The notes under the pieces were generated by a model that saw only the letters and a list, made by a program, of their open reading frames with translations, was not told the origin of the DNA and searched no databases. From Bradyrhizobium daqingense (GTDB lineage Bacteria > Pseudomonadota > Alphaproteobacteria > Rhizobiales > Xanthobacteraceae): DNA of 64,000 nt. The DNA is taken from assembly GCF_021044685.1 (NCBI RefSeq), contig NZ_CP088014.1:6248001-6312000 (forward strand), read 5' to 3'. Every line of letters begins with the position of its first letter. Position 1 is the stretch's first letter. The position numbers and the translations under genes were made by a program. Positions 52,054 through 60,589 of the stretch are shown one piece after another.

Positions 52054-53049
52054 GTGATCATCACCAGGACCCCGTACCGCGTTTCCTTCTTTGGCGGGGG
52101 TACAGACTACCCCGCCTGGATCCAGGAACATGGCGGGGCCGTACTCGCGACTGCAATCGACAAATACTGCTACATTACCTGCCGAAGGCTCCCGCCATTT
52201 TTCGAGCACAAGCATCGCATCGTGTACTCGATCATCGAGAACGTCTCGAATATCGACCAGATCAAGCATCCGGCGGTACGCGCGACGTTGCAACACGAAG
52301 GTGTGGCTGAAGGGCTTGAAATCCATCATGACGGCGACCTTCCCGCCCGATCAGGACTTGGATCGAGCTCCTCCTTCACCGTAGGCTTGCTTCATGCCTT
52401 GCAAGCGCTGCGGGGCACCATGTCGAACAAGGATGCGTTGGCGAAGACTGCGATCCATATCGAGCAGGAATTGCTTCACGAGAACGTCGGATGCCAGGAC
52501 CAGATCATCTCCGCCTTCGGCGGCATGAACTATGTCAGATTCCGGGAAGACGGGACATTCGACGTGTCGCCGGTGATCGCTTCGCCCGAACGTAGGGCCG
52601 CGCTCAAGTCCCATCTGATGCTCTGCTTCACGGGGTTTTCGCGTTTTTCCTCCGATGTAGCGAGATCCCAGCTCGAAAACATGGCAGCCAGTGCAGCGCG
52701 ACTGAAGCGCATGCGTGCCATGGTGGACGAAGGCCTCGAGATCTTCGTAAACCGCTCGCTCCCGATCGAAGCATTCGGCGAACTCCTGCATGAAGCCTGG
52801 CTCGCCAAGCGAACCTTGTCGGACAAGGTGACGACGGACGAGATCGACGCGATCTATGACGCCGCGCGTGAGGCCGGAGCGATCGGTGGAAAGCTGCTCG
52901 GCGCGGGCGGCGGCGGCTTCATGCTCCTTTTCGCCAAGCCGGAGCGGCACGCGGCGATCCGCGAAAAGCTGAAGGGTCTGATTCACGTGCCGTTCGATTT
53001 CGAAGATTCCGGCAGCCGCGTGGTCCTTTATCAACCGAACGGCTTATGA
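52054..53049 (+). CDS. hddA: GHMP kinase, D-glycero-D-manno-heptose 7-phosphate kinase type
   Basis: 331 aa from the GTG at 52054, where the family start IITRTPYRVSFFGGGTDYPAW begins; a TTG at 51982 overlapping the previous stop is an alternative. The ATP loop is PARSGLGSSSSFTVG, and the C-terminal GGKLLGAGGGGFMLLF motif is typical of GHMP kinases. HddA phosphorylates heptose-7-P at C1, an early step to GDP-heptose. GmhA, the isomerase before it in the pathway, is encoded 3.3 kb downstream; the phosphatase and guanylyltransferase are not in the window. Confidence 0.9.
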   Translation: MIITRTPYRVSFFGGGTDYPAWIQEHGGAVLATAIDKYCYITCRRLPPFFEHKHRIVYSIIENVSNIDQIKHPAVRATLQHEGVAEGLEIHHDGDLPARSGLGSSSSFTVGLLHALQALRGTMSNKDALAKTAIHIEQELLHENVGCQDQIISAFGGMNYVRFREDGTFDVSPVIASPERRAALKSHLMLCFTGFSRFSSDVARSQLENMAASAARLKRMRAMVDEGLEIFVNRSLPIEAFGELLHEAWLAKRTLSDKVTTDEIDAIYDAAREAGAIGGKLLGAGGGGFMLLFAKPERHAAIREKLKGLIHVPFDFEDSGSRVVLYQPNGL

Positions 53050-53194
53050 ACATCATGACGGAAGCGGCTTCCTCCATCGAACCTCGCGGACTTGCATGCG
53101 CGCGGACTCACCGGCCCGCCCCCGAAAGCCATGCTCTGTCCAGTTCGCTCCGCAGCGATGCCCCCAACCAGAATCGTTCAAGTGAGGCCGTGTC

Positions 53195-54019
53195 TTGATC
53201 AGCAACAGCGTCAATTTGCCCGACAAGGCGAAGTGGGTCTGGAGGGAGACCTTGTCGGTGCACCGTCGCGCCCCCGAGACGCGCATCGCATCCTCACTGT
53301 CCTCCATCGAGATTTTCGTCGCCCTGTATTATGGGGGCGTTCTGAATATCCACCCGACCGATCCCCGATGGGATGGCCGCGATCGTTGCGTGATCAGCAA
53401 GGGACATGGCTCGATCTGCATGTACCCGATCCTGGCGGATCTCGGCTTTTTCCCGGCCGCCGAGCTCGATCGCGTCTGCAAGGCCGGCGGCATCCTGGGA
53501 GGGATTCCCGATCCCATCATTCCTGGTTACGAAACCGTCAATGGATCTCTGGGCCACGGTCTCGGTGTCGGCGCGGGAATGGCGCTGGGGCTGAAGCGCG
53601 GCGGCTCGAAGCAGCGCGTCTTCGTGGTCTGCGGAGACGGCGAACTGCATGAAGGTGCCAATTGGGAAGCCATCATGTTTGCATCCCAGCATGAGCTCGA
53701 CAATCTTCACCTCATCGTCGACAACAACAGCATTGCGATGCTCGGCTTCACCGACGACATCGTTTCCCACGCCGGACTCGTGAAGCGGCTCGAAGCGTTC
53801 GGATGGCAATGCCTCGAGGTCGATGGTCACGACGTGCTGGCCGTGCAAGAGCAGCTGTTGAGCCTGAAAGCGATCAGTAACGGACGACCGAAGGCGCTCG
53901 TCGCACGAACGCTGAAAGGACGCGGCGTTCCCGGCCTGGAGAACGAGGCTCTTTCTCACATCATGGCGCCGAAAGCTGAACTTCTCGAAGAACTCCTGAA
54001 GGCCTCCGATGAGCGTTAA
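53195..54019 (+). CDS. transketolase, N-terminal (ThDP-binding) subunit
   Basis: 274 aa from a TTG at 53195, with GAGG 7 nt upstream. It contains the transketolase SKGHGS (68-73), GSLGHGLGVGAGMALG and the ThDP motif GDGE (147-150) to NN (177-178). Transketolase moves a two-carbon ketol group between sugars. Here it is split from its pyrimidine-binding half, which overlaps by 11 nt as the next gene. It may make sedoheptulose-7-P for the heptose pathway or add a C2 branch to a 4-keto sugar nucleotide; the sequence cannot decide. Confidence 0.9.
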   Translation: MISNSVNLPDKAKWVWRETLSVHRRAPETRIASSLSSIEIFVALYYGGVLNIHPTDPRWDGRDRCVISKGHGSICMYPILADLGFFPAAELDRVCKAGGILGGIPDPIIPGYETVNGSLGHGLGVGAGMALGLKRGGSKQRVFVVCGDGELHEGANWEAIMFASQHELDNLHLIVDNNSIAMLGFTDDIVSHAGLVKRLEAFGWQCLEVDGHDVLAVQEQLLSLKAISNGRPKALVARTLKGRGVPGLENEALSHIMAPKAELLEELLKASDER

Positions 54020-55007
54020 ACCGCGAGCGATGCGCGATGCGCTGCTGGATCAGATACATCGGGCCATGGCCCATGATCCGAAGATTTTCTTCGTCTCGGC
54101 CGACTTTGGGTCCCCAGTGCTGGATCGTATTCGCGCCGACCATCCCGCAAGGTTCGTGAATGTCGGCGTAGCCGAACAAAATCTGATCAACGTCTCCGCG
54201 GGACTTGCGCTCGAAGGCTACAAGGTCTTCGCCTACGCGATCGCCCCCTTCATCACGATGCGGTGCTTCGAGCAGATCAGGGTGAGCCTGGCTCTCCTCT
54301 CCGAGGTCCGCCCGATGAACGTCAATCTGATCGGCGTCGGCGCCGGCTACAGCTATGTCGTGTCCGGCCCGACGCACCAGTGTTACGAAGACATCACGCT
54401 GATGCGCGGGCTGCCGAATTTCCAGGTGCTCTCGCCATCCGATCACATCACCACTGAAAACCTCTTCGGAATATGTGCCGGCACGATCGGCCCCAAATAT
54501 CTCCGCCTCGATGCGCAGGTGCTGCCCGTCCTGTACGCGGACGGCCCGCCGGACGTCACGAAGGGATTTCACTCTCACCGCCGCGGCCGGAAGATCTGTC
54601 TCGTCGCCACGGGTTACATGGTCCACACGGCATTCATCGTCGCCGACCGGCTACGCGAAGCCGGAATTGACGTCGGCCTCGTCGACCTGTTCGACCTTGC
54701 TCGCTTTTCCGCGAAGGCTCTGCACGACGAGCTGTCGCCGTACCAGACCATCGTCAGCATGGAAGAGGGATTCGCCGGCCGCGGCGGCCTCGACGCCCTG
54801 CTCTACAATTTCCTCGGACATAGCGCGCTCGACGCCAAGCTGATCAACGTCGGCGTCGAAGGCGGCTATCGCTTCGAGCTCGGATCGCGAGCGGAATTGC
54901 ATGAGCAAGTCGGCATAGGCCCCGACGTGGTGACCAAGCGCCTGCTGCAGATTTCGGCTTCTTCTTCGAAGACTCTCCCTCCCCTGAACGGTGGTCGCCC
55001 ACAATGA
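54009..55007 (+). CDS. transketolase, C-terminal (pyrimidine/PP-associated) subunit
   Basis: 332 aa. The catalytic Glu that activates ThDP is E56 in NVGVAEQNLINVSAG. The C-terminal transketolase domain follows (KICLVATGYMVHTAFIVADRL). It overlaps the N-terminal subunit gene by 11 nt and the ColD-like gene by 4 nt (ATGA), indicating translational coupling and a joint task. Split transketolases of this type also serve dedicated sugar pathways in surface-polysaccharide loci. Confidence 0.9.
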   Translation: MSVKPRAMRDALLDQIHRAMAHDPKIFFVSADFGSPVLDRIRADHPARFVNVGVAEQNLINVSAGLALEGYKVFAYAIAPFITMRCFEQIRVSLALLSEVRPMNVNLIGVGAGYSYVVSGPTHQCYEDITLMRGLPNFQVLSPSDHITTENLFGICAGTIGPKYLRLDAQVLPVLYADGPPDVTKGFHSHRRGRKICLVATGYMVHTAFIVADRLREAGIDVGLVDLFDLARFSAKALHDELSPYQTIVSMEEGFAGRGGLDALLYNFLGHSALDAKLINVGVEGGYRFELGSRAELHEQVGIGPDVVTKRLLQISASSSKTLPPLNGGRPQ

Positions 55008-56176
55008 AATTCCCCCTGATGCGCAACAATATCGCGCGCGAAGATCTGGACGCTCTCATCGAGCACTTGAAGCAGGACGACCCGATCCTCACCAACGGTC
55101 CGAACGTGCGCGCGTTCGAGCAGGAATGGAACGAGTGGCTGGGCACCAAGTACAGCGTCCTCGTCAACTCCGGCGCCTCTGCCAATCTCCTGACGATGGC
55201 CATTCTCAAGATTCGCCATCCCGAAGGTGGCGAGGTGATCGTGCCGCCGCTCACGTGGATTTCGGACGTCGCGTCGGTGATCCAGAACGGCTTCACGCCG
55301 GTGTTCGTCGACATTGATCCGACGACCTTGGCGATGGATGCAACGAAGATCATCGATGCCATCACCGAACGGACACGCGCCGTATTTCTGACCCATGTGC
55401 AGGGCTTTGACGGACTGACCGACGAGCTGATCCAGCATCTCGAGAAAGCGGGAATTCCGCTGATCGAAGACGTTTGCGAATCTCACGGCGCGACGCATCG
55501 CGGCAAGAAGCTCGGCAGCTTCGGCTGGATATCGAACTTCTCCTTTTATTATGCCCACCACATGACGACCATCGAAGGCGGCATGATCTGCACCAACGAT
55601 CATGCGGCCTATCAAGCGGCACGCATGCTGCGATCCCACGGCATGGTGCGAGAAGCCAACGACCCGGCCATCAAGGAGTCCTACGTTGCGGCTCACCCGG
55701 ATCTGAATCCGGATTTCATCTTTGCTCACGCCGCCTATAACGTGCGCAATACGGAGATCGGGGGCATCCTCGGCCGGCGACAACTTCCACGGCTCGACGC
55801 CAACGTAGAGCTCCGGACAGCGAACTTCCTTCGTTTCCTGTCGCGCATCAACCCCGAGAAGTTCCGTACGGATTTCAAGACAGAGGGCTCGAGCAACTAC
55901 GCCTTCAATCTGGTGCTGCGTCAGCCCGATATGGACCTCGCCGAACGCCTGATGTCGGCCATGCGCGCCGCCGGCATCGAGTTTCGCAGAGGCAGCGCCG
56001 GCGGAGGCAATCAGCTTCGTCAGCCGTATCTGAAATCATTCGTCCCGGCCGAACATTACAAGAAATTCCCGCAAACCGATCACATCCACTTCTTCGGCTT
56101 CTACATCGGCAATTTTCCCGATCTCAGAATTGACGAGGTCGATGAGATTTGCGCCATCCTCAACGCGGTGAATTGA
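55004..56176 (+). CDS. ColD/RfbH-like PLP-dependent sugar 3-dehydratase
   Basis: 390 aa, DegT/DnrJ/EryC1/StrS fold, close to the 388 aa of E. coli ColD. The PLP ring-nitrogen Asp is D156 (IEDVCESHG). The Schiff-base Lys position in SF-x3-K is His185 in SFYYAHHMTTIEGGM. A His here is the hallmark of PMP-dependent 3-dehydratases (ColD, RfbH/E1) instead of aminotransferases, so it should remove the C3 hydroxyl from a 4-keto sugar nucleotide, GDP-linked by analogy with ColD. It shares an overlap with the transketolase gene. Confidence 0.85.
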   Translation: MKFPLMRNNIAREDLDALIEHLKQDDPILTNGPNVRAFEQEWNEWLGTKYSVLVNSGASANLLTMAILKIRHPEGGEVIVPPLTWISDVASVIQNGFTPVFVDIDPTTLAMDATKIIDAITERTRAVFLTHVQGFDGLTDELIQHLEKAGIPLIEDVCESHGATHRGKKLGSFGWISNFSFYYAHHMTTIEGGMICTNDHAAYQAARMLRSHGMVREANDPAIKESYVAAHPDLNPDFIFAHAAYNVRNTEIGGILGRRQLPRLDANVELRTANFLRFLSRINPEKFRTDFKTEGSSNYAFNLVLRQPDMDLAERLMSAMRAAGIEFRRGSAGGGNQLRQPYLKSFVPAEHYKKFPQTDHIHFFGFYIGNFPDLRIDEVDEICAILNAVN

Positions 56177-56309
56177 TAGCAGCCATGCAGGCAATCCTGA
56201 AGGTCGGCAAGAATACGCGTCTCCACGCCGGGGTTTCTGACTTGCCCCACGAGCAGTGTCGCGCGGCCGGCCTATCGGGATCCGGTTCCTACCCCGTCGG
56301 AGTGCCGAT

Positions 56310-56906
56310 ATGACCGCCGCGAGAGCAGTCCTGCTGACGAGGCTGACGGCCTCGATCGAGGCGAAGCGAGCGCTCCTGTCGGATCCGGACCGGATTGCCG
56401 CATTCGAAGCAATTGCCGATGTCGTCGTCGCTACGTACAAGTCCGGCGGCCGTCTCTATATCGCCGGCAATGGCGGATCTGCGGCGGATGCCCAGCACCT
56501 GGCTGCCGAGTTCGTCAGCAAGCTCGCCCGAGATCGCGCGCCCCTGGCAGCGGAGGCACTGACCGTCGATACGTCGATCCTGACCGCGATCGGGAACGAC
56601 TATGGGTTCGATGCGGTCTTCTCCCGCCAGATCGAGGGAAAGATGACGGCCAAGGACATCTTTCTCGGAATAACCACGTCCGGCAATTCGAGGAACATTC
56701 TCGAAGCGCTGCGCACTTGCCGCAAGCTGAACATTCGTACGATCATCTTCTCGGGTGGCAATGGCGGCCTCGCTGCCGAGGAAGCGGACCATTGCTTGCT
56801 CGCACCCAGCGAGATAACCAGCACCATCCAAGAAATACACATCATCTTTGCGCACGCACTCTGTGAATGCGTAGAGAATGCCATGTTTCCCCTCCGATCC
56901 ACATGA
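56310..56906 (+). CDS. gmhA: phosphoheptose isomerase
   Basis: 198 aa from the ATG at 56310, with GGAG 8 nt upstream. SIS-domain motifs GNGGSAADAQHLAAEFV, TTSGNSRNILEAL and the metal/acid-base QEIHI are present. It converts sedoheptulose-7-P to D-glycero-D-manno-heptose-7-P in the cytoplasm, supplying HddA. It lies 133 nt after the dehydratase gene and 53 nt before the SDR gene in one direction. Confidence 0.92.
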   Translation: MTAARAVLLTRLTASIEAKRALLSDPDRIAAFEAIADVVVATYKSGGRLYIAGNGGSAADAQHLAAEFVSKLARDRAPLAAEALTVDTSILTAIGNDYGFDAVFSRQIEGKMTAKDIFLGITTSGNSRNILEALRTCRKLNIRTIIFSGGNGGLAAEEADHCLLAPSEITSTIQEIHIIFAHALCECVENAMFPLRST

Positions 56907-56959
56907 CGGACGCTGTAGACGCGAACTCAGGCCATTCAGAACAAGGGAAGCCCCCCAAT

Positions 56960-57898
56960 ATGAGCTACAACATTCTCGTGACTGGCGGCGCCGGTTATAT
57001 CGGATCAACCCTGGTTCCCCGACTGTTGGACGCTGGCCACAAAGTGACCGTGCTGGACAATTTCATGTTCAAGCAGTCCAGTCTCAACCAGTGCTGCCAT
57101 CACGAAGGCTTCAGCGTGGTTCGGGGTGACATCCGCAGCGAACAGACCACGCTGCCGCTCCTGAAGAAGGCCGACGTCATTTTTCCTCTCGCGGCATTGG
57201 TCGGAGCTCCGCTGTGCAGCCGGGATCCCATTGGAGCCAAGACGACCAATCACGACGCCATAACGATGATGTTGAAGCATGTGTCCCGCAATCAGCGGAT
57301 CATCATGCCGACCACGAACAGCGCCTATGGCTCCGGCGACGAGAACAACTATTGCACGGAAGACTCTCCGCTCCGGCCGATCTCGCAGTATGCAATCGAC
57401 AAGGTGGCCGTTGAAAAAGAGCTGATGGAGCATCCGAACGTCATCAGCTTCCGGCTGGCGACCGTGTTCGGAATGTCCCCCCGCATGCGTCTCGACCTGC
57501 TGGTCAACGACTTCGTCTACCGCGCGGCAAACGACCGTTTTGTCGTCCTCTTCGAGGGACATTTCAAGCGCAACTATATTCATGTCCGCGACGTCGCACG
57601 GGTCTTCGAGCACGGGCTTGAAAACTTCGAGAACATGAAGGGCCAGATCTTCAATGTTGGCCTTTCAGACGCGAACGTATCCAAGAAGGAACTCTGCGAA
57701 CACATCCAGAAATTCGTCCCTGAGTTTTGTTTTGTGGATGCCGAGGTAGGCCGCGACCCCGACCAGCGCAACTACATCGTCTCCAACGCGAAGGTCGAGA
57801 AGACCGGATATCGCCCCAATGTTTCGCTGGATGATGGCATCCAGGAACTCCTGAAGGGGTTCGTCATGATCAAGAACAGCATCTATGCGAATATTTGA
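56960..57898 (+). CDS. NAD-dependent sugar-nucleotide epimerase/dehydrogenase (SDR)
   Basis: 312 aa from the ATG at 56960 (MSYNILVTGGAGYIGS). Catalytic Y144-x3-K148 (SQYAIDK) and T/S at TTNSAYG are intact. It is an extended SDR acting on a nucleotide sugar. The combination HddA-GmhA-SDR-Fcl resembles the Campylobacter jejuni capsule heptose cluster, where the equivalent SDR (Cj1427 type) oxidises GDP-heptose at C4. By analogy it could create the 4-keto substrate for the ColD-like enzyme. Confidence 0.85.
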   Translation: MSYNILVTGGAGYIGSTLVPRLLDAGHKVTVLDNFMFKQSSLNQCCHHEGFSVVRGDIRSEQTTLPLLKKADVIFPLAALVGAPLCSRDPIGAKTTNHDAITMMLKHVSRNQRIIMPTTNSAYGSGDENNYCTEDSPLRPISQYAIDKVAVEKELMEHPNVISFRLATVFGMSPRMRLDLLVNDFVYRAANDRFVVLFEGHFKRNYIHVRDVARVFEHGLENFENMKGQIFNVGLSDANVSKKELCEHIQKFVPEFCFVDAEVGRDPDQRNYIVSNAKVEKTGYRPNVSLDDGIQELLKGFVMIKNSIYANI

Positions 57899-57973
57899 CC
57901 ATCGACCGGTGGGCTGGTCAAAGATCCTGACTCGCTCGCCCGAGGTGGTCTAGACGTCAGCGAGGGAACGCCG

Positions 57974-58921
57974 ATGGCGAACGTGCCGTTTGAGTTGAAG
58001 GGAAAGAGCGTTTTTGTCGCTGGCCACCGGGGAATGGTCGGCGGCGCGCTTGTCCGCCGGCTCGAGCAGGAAGATGTTCGACTGTTGACCATCGAGCGAA
58101 AGGAGCTCGATCTGCGGGACCAATCGGCGGTCTTCGCCTGGTTCTCCAAAGCGCGCCCCCAGGTGATATTTCTGGCCGCGGCCAAGGTCGGCGGAATCGT
58201 TGCCAACAATACTCTGCGCGCCGAATTCATCTACGACAACATCGCCATTGCCGCGAACATCGTTCATGCCGCGCATCTGAACGCCACGGAAAAGCTCATG
58301 TTCCTGGGCTCCTCCTGCATCTATCCGAGGCTCGCCGCCCAACCGATGCGCGAAGATTCGGTACTGACCGGCCCGCTCGAGCCGACGAATGAGCCCTATG
58401 CGATAGCGAAGATCGCCGGCCTCAAGATGGTGGAGGCTTATCGAAGCCAATACGGCTCTGATTTCATCAGCGTCATGCCAACCAATCTCTATGGCCCCGG
58501 TGACAACTACCATCCCGAGCACAGCCATGTGATGGCCGGCTTGATACGCCGCTTTCACGAAGCCAAGCTATCCGGCGCAGCACGCGTGGCCGTCTGGGGG
58601 ACGGGTGCACCGAAGCGTGAATTTCTATACGTTGACGACATGGCGGATGCTTGCGTGCGCCTGATCAAGACTTATTCGAGCTCCGAGCTCGTCAACATCG
58701 GCACCGGCGAGGAGGTCACCATCGGTGAACTTGCCCGCCAGATCGCGGACACCGTCGGCTATCGCGGCGAGATCGTCTTCGACACGTCGCGTCCCGACGG
58801 CTCGCCGCGCAAGCTGCTCGATACGAGTCGGATTGCCGAGCTGGGATGGCAGGCGCGAACGCCGCTCAAGGAGGGTCTCAAGCTGGCTTACGCGGCTTAT
58901 TTGTCGGAACAAGCAGCTTAG
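57974..58921 (+). CDS. GDP-L-fucose/colitose synthase-type epimerase-reductase
   Basis: 315 aa. The dinucleotide loop GHRGMVGGA, the Ser-Cys-Ile element LGSSCIYP, and YAIAK (catalytic Tyr and Lys) are those of Fcl/WcaG. Family members 3,5-epimerise and 4-reduce GDP-4-keto-6-deoxymannose or, as ColC, the 3,6-dideoxy derivative made by ColD. No GDP-mannose 4,6-dehydratase gene is in the window, so the exact substrate is open. It is the last gene of the cluster. Confidence 0.92.
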   Translation: MANVPFELKGKSVFVAGHRGMVGGALVRRLEQEDVRLLTIERKELDLRDQSAVFAWFSKARPQVIFLAAAKVGGIVANNTLRAEFIYDNIAIAANIVHAAHLNATEKLMFLGSSCIYPRLAAQPMREDSVLTGPLEPTNEPYAIAKIAGLKMVEAYRSQYGSDFISVMPTNLYGPGDNYHPEHSHVMAGLIRRFHEAKLSGAARVAVWGTGAPKREFLYVDDMADACVRLIKTYSSSELVNIGTGEEVTIGELARQIADTVGYRGEIVFDTSRPDGSPRKLLDTSRIAELGWQARTPLKEGLKLAYAAYLSEQAA

Positions 58922-58950
58922 CAGGCGAAGGCTATCCTCGCCTGAACCAA

Positions 58951-60261
58951 CTAATCCTGCTCGAGGCGCTTGGGCTCCGCGCGAAAATCGAGCAGCACGA
59001 TCCAGAAGCAGACCAGCGCGACGACGAGGAGGATGAAGCTGCCTTCGAATGGCGCCCCGAGAAGCGAGATCAGAGACGGAAAGGCGAGGCCGACGCTGAG
59101 AAACGCGGCGAGCGCCATGGCCGGCAGGTCGACCACGAGGATCGCGGCATAGAGCGCGAGCTCGAAGAAGGCATATTCCTTGAGGCGCGGCGAGCTGAGG
59201 TAGAGCGCGAACATCGCCAGCACCGTGATCCGCATGGCGACGCGGGGATGATCCATCAGCCAGCGGTCGAGGCGCATCGGAAGCGATCCCCCTTCCCCCT
59301 CCGGCCGGCTGCCGACCGCGCGCAGGACGGACAGGGCGAACGGCACCAGCACGAGCGCGAGTGCTGCGAGCGCATAGGCCGCGAACAGCGCGGGCTTGCC
59401 GCCACCGATCCTGGCATGGTCCATGACGCTCAGCACCAGCAGCAGCAACGACGGATTGGCCTCGAGGAGATCGACAACATGCTGGCCGGGGATCTGCCCC
59501 GCCATCGCCAGCTGCCAGCTTGCGAACAGGTCAGGATACAGCAGCTTCGATAACAGGATCGGGACGCCAAAGCTGAAGGCCGCCACTGCGATCAAAGCCA
59601 GCTTGCGGCCGCGCGGCAGCGGCAGGAAATAGAGCGCCGCGAGCACCGGGAAGAACACCAGCTTGAACGAGGTGACGAGGCCGAGCAGCGCGGCGCCGGC
59701 GAGGCGCCACGAGAAACCCTGATCCTTTGAGGCGTCCGATGGAGGCGGCCGAAGCAAGAGCTTCAGCGCGATCGCGGTCAGCAAACCGCTCAGGATCGCA
59801 AAATTCCCAGATGCCACCACCCATTCGAAACCGACGAACGCGCCGAGCGCGCAGAGCACCCGGAGTGCAACATCGCGCGCGCTCGAAGGCGCTCGGCCAA
59901 GGCCGGGCAAGATCAGTCCACAGAGCACGGCGAGGACGACAAAGATGCCTCTGTAATGCTCGACCAGAGCGCCGCCGGCGCAGAGGGGGCGGAAGACGTC
60001 CAGCGTCACCGGCAGATAGGGATAAGAGAGCTTGGTGCCCTTCAGGTTCTTGACGAAGTAGGGATCCCGGCCCTCGGCATGCGCCTCGACCGCTGCGCAA
60101 TTGACGCGGGTGTCCCAGCCATATTTCAGGTCGAGCGTGGCGTCGTTGGCGAGATTGCCGAGCACCAGCAGCGCCGTCAGTGCGATCAGGCAGGCAAGCC
60201 AGACGTTCCGCCGCGCGGCCGTACCGGCCGAAGGTGCCAGCCATCGTGCAGCATCAGTCAT
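58951..60261 (-). CDS. GT87/DUF2029-type polyprenyl-linked sugar transferase
   Basis: 436 aa from the ATG at 60261. About ten transmembrane helices are predicted. An early periplasmic loop carries GWDTRVNCAAVEAHAEGRDPYFVKNLKG, containing the acidic residues of GT-C enzymes. Family 87 transferases (PimE-like) use polyprenyl-phosphate-mannose or similar donors in the periplasm. The ending is 30 nt from the Fcl-like gene (convergent). The acceptor is unknown; an O-antigen or glycan modification is plausible from the location. Confidence 0.78.
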   Translation of the reverse strand: MTDAARWLAPSAGTAARRNVWLACLIALTALLVLGNLANDATLDLKYGWDTRVNCAAVEAHAEGRDPYFVKNLKGTKLSYPYLPVTLDVFRPLCAGGALVEHYRGIFVVLAVLCGLILPGLGRAPSSARDVALRVLCALGAFVGFEWVVASGNFAILSGLLTAIALKLLLRPPPSDASKDQGFSWRLAGAALLGLVTSFKLVFFPVLAALYFLPLPRGRKLALIAVAAFSFGVPILLSKLLYPDLFASWQLAMAGQIPGQHVVDLLEANPSLLLLVLSVMDHARIGGGKPALFAAYALAALALVLVPFALSVLRAVGSRPEGEGGSLPMRLDRWLMDHPRVAMRITVLAMFALYLSSPRLKEYAFFELALYAAILVVDLPAMALAAFLSVGLAFPSLISLLGAPFEGSFILLVVALVCFWIVLLDFRAEPKRLEQD

Positions 60262-60589
60262 GTCGGACACTGGCGAATACCCTGTTTGGCTTGGTTTTCC
60301 GGGCCGGTGCGGCGCCTCATCGTCTCAGCCATACTGTGAACAGGATGCGTTTCGGTTTCATCCTGCCCGGTCGGAAAGGCCGCACCGGCCGCCGATCTTT
60401 GGGAAGGATGGTGAATCACTCGTTTCCAGCCGGGGCAATTGCCCGAGTTGCGGGCGCTGGCCGGCAAGGAGCGGTGATATCACACCAATTCTTGTTCGCC
60501 CTGCCCCCGCCTGACAGCCATCCCGAAACGGGGGTTGTGCGATGCAGCATTGGAAGGGATAAAGCCCTCGATTTCAAAGGTGAGCTTCC
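60262..60589. other. divergent intergenic region
   Basis: Divergent promoters for the GT87-type gene (minus) and the Bcr/CflA gene (plus) must lie here. Short open frames on both strands look spurious. No operator was identified. Confidence 0.45.

Noticed and set aside
53195..55007. Split pair as pyruvate/branched-chain dehydrogenase E1 subunits
   Set aside because: SKGHGS, GSLGHGLGVGAGMALG and the VAEQN motif are those of transketolase; no E2 or E3 genes are nearby.
55004..56176. Ordinary DegT aminotransferase (for example perosamine synthase)
   Set aside because: The Schiff-base Lys is replaced by His185, as in 3-dehydratases.
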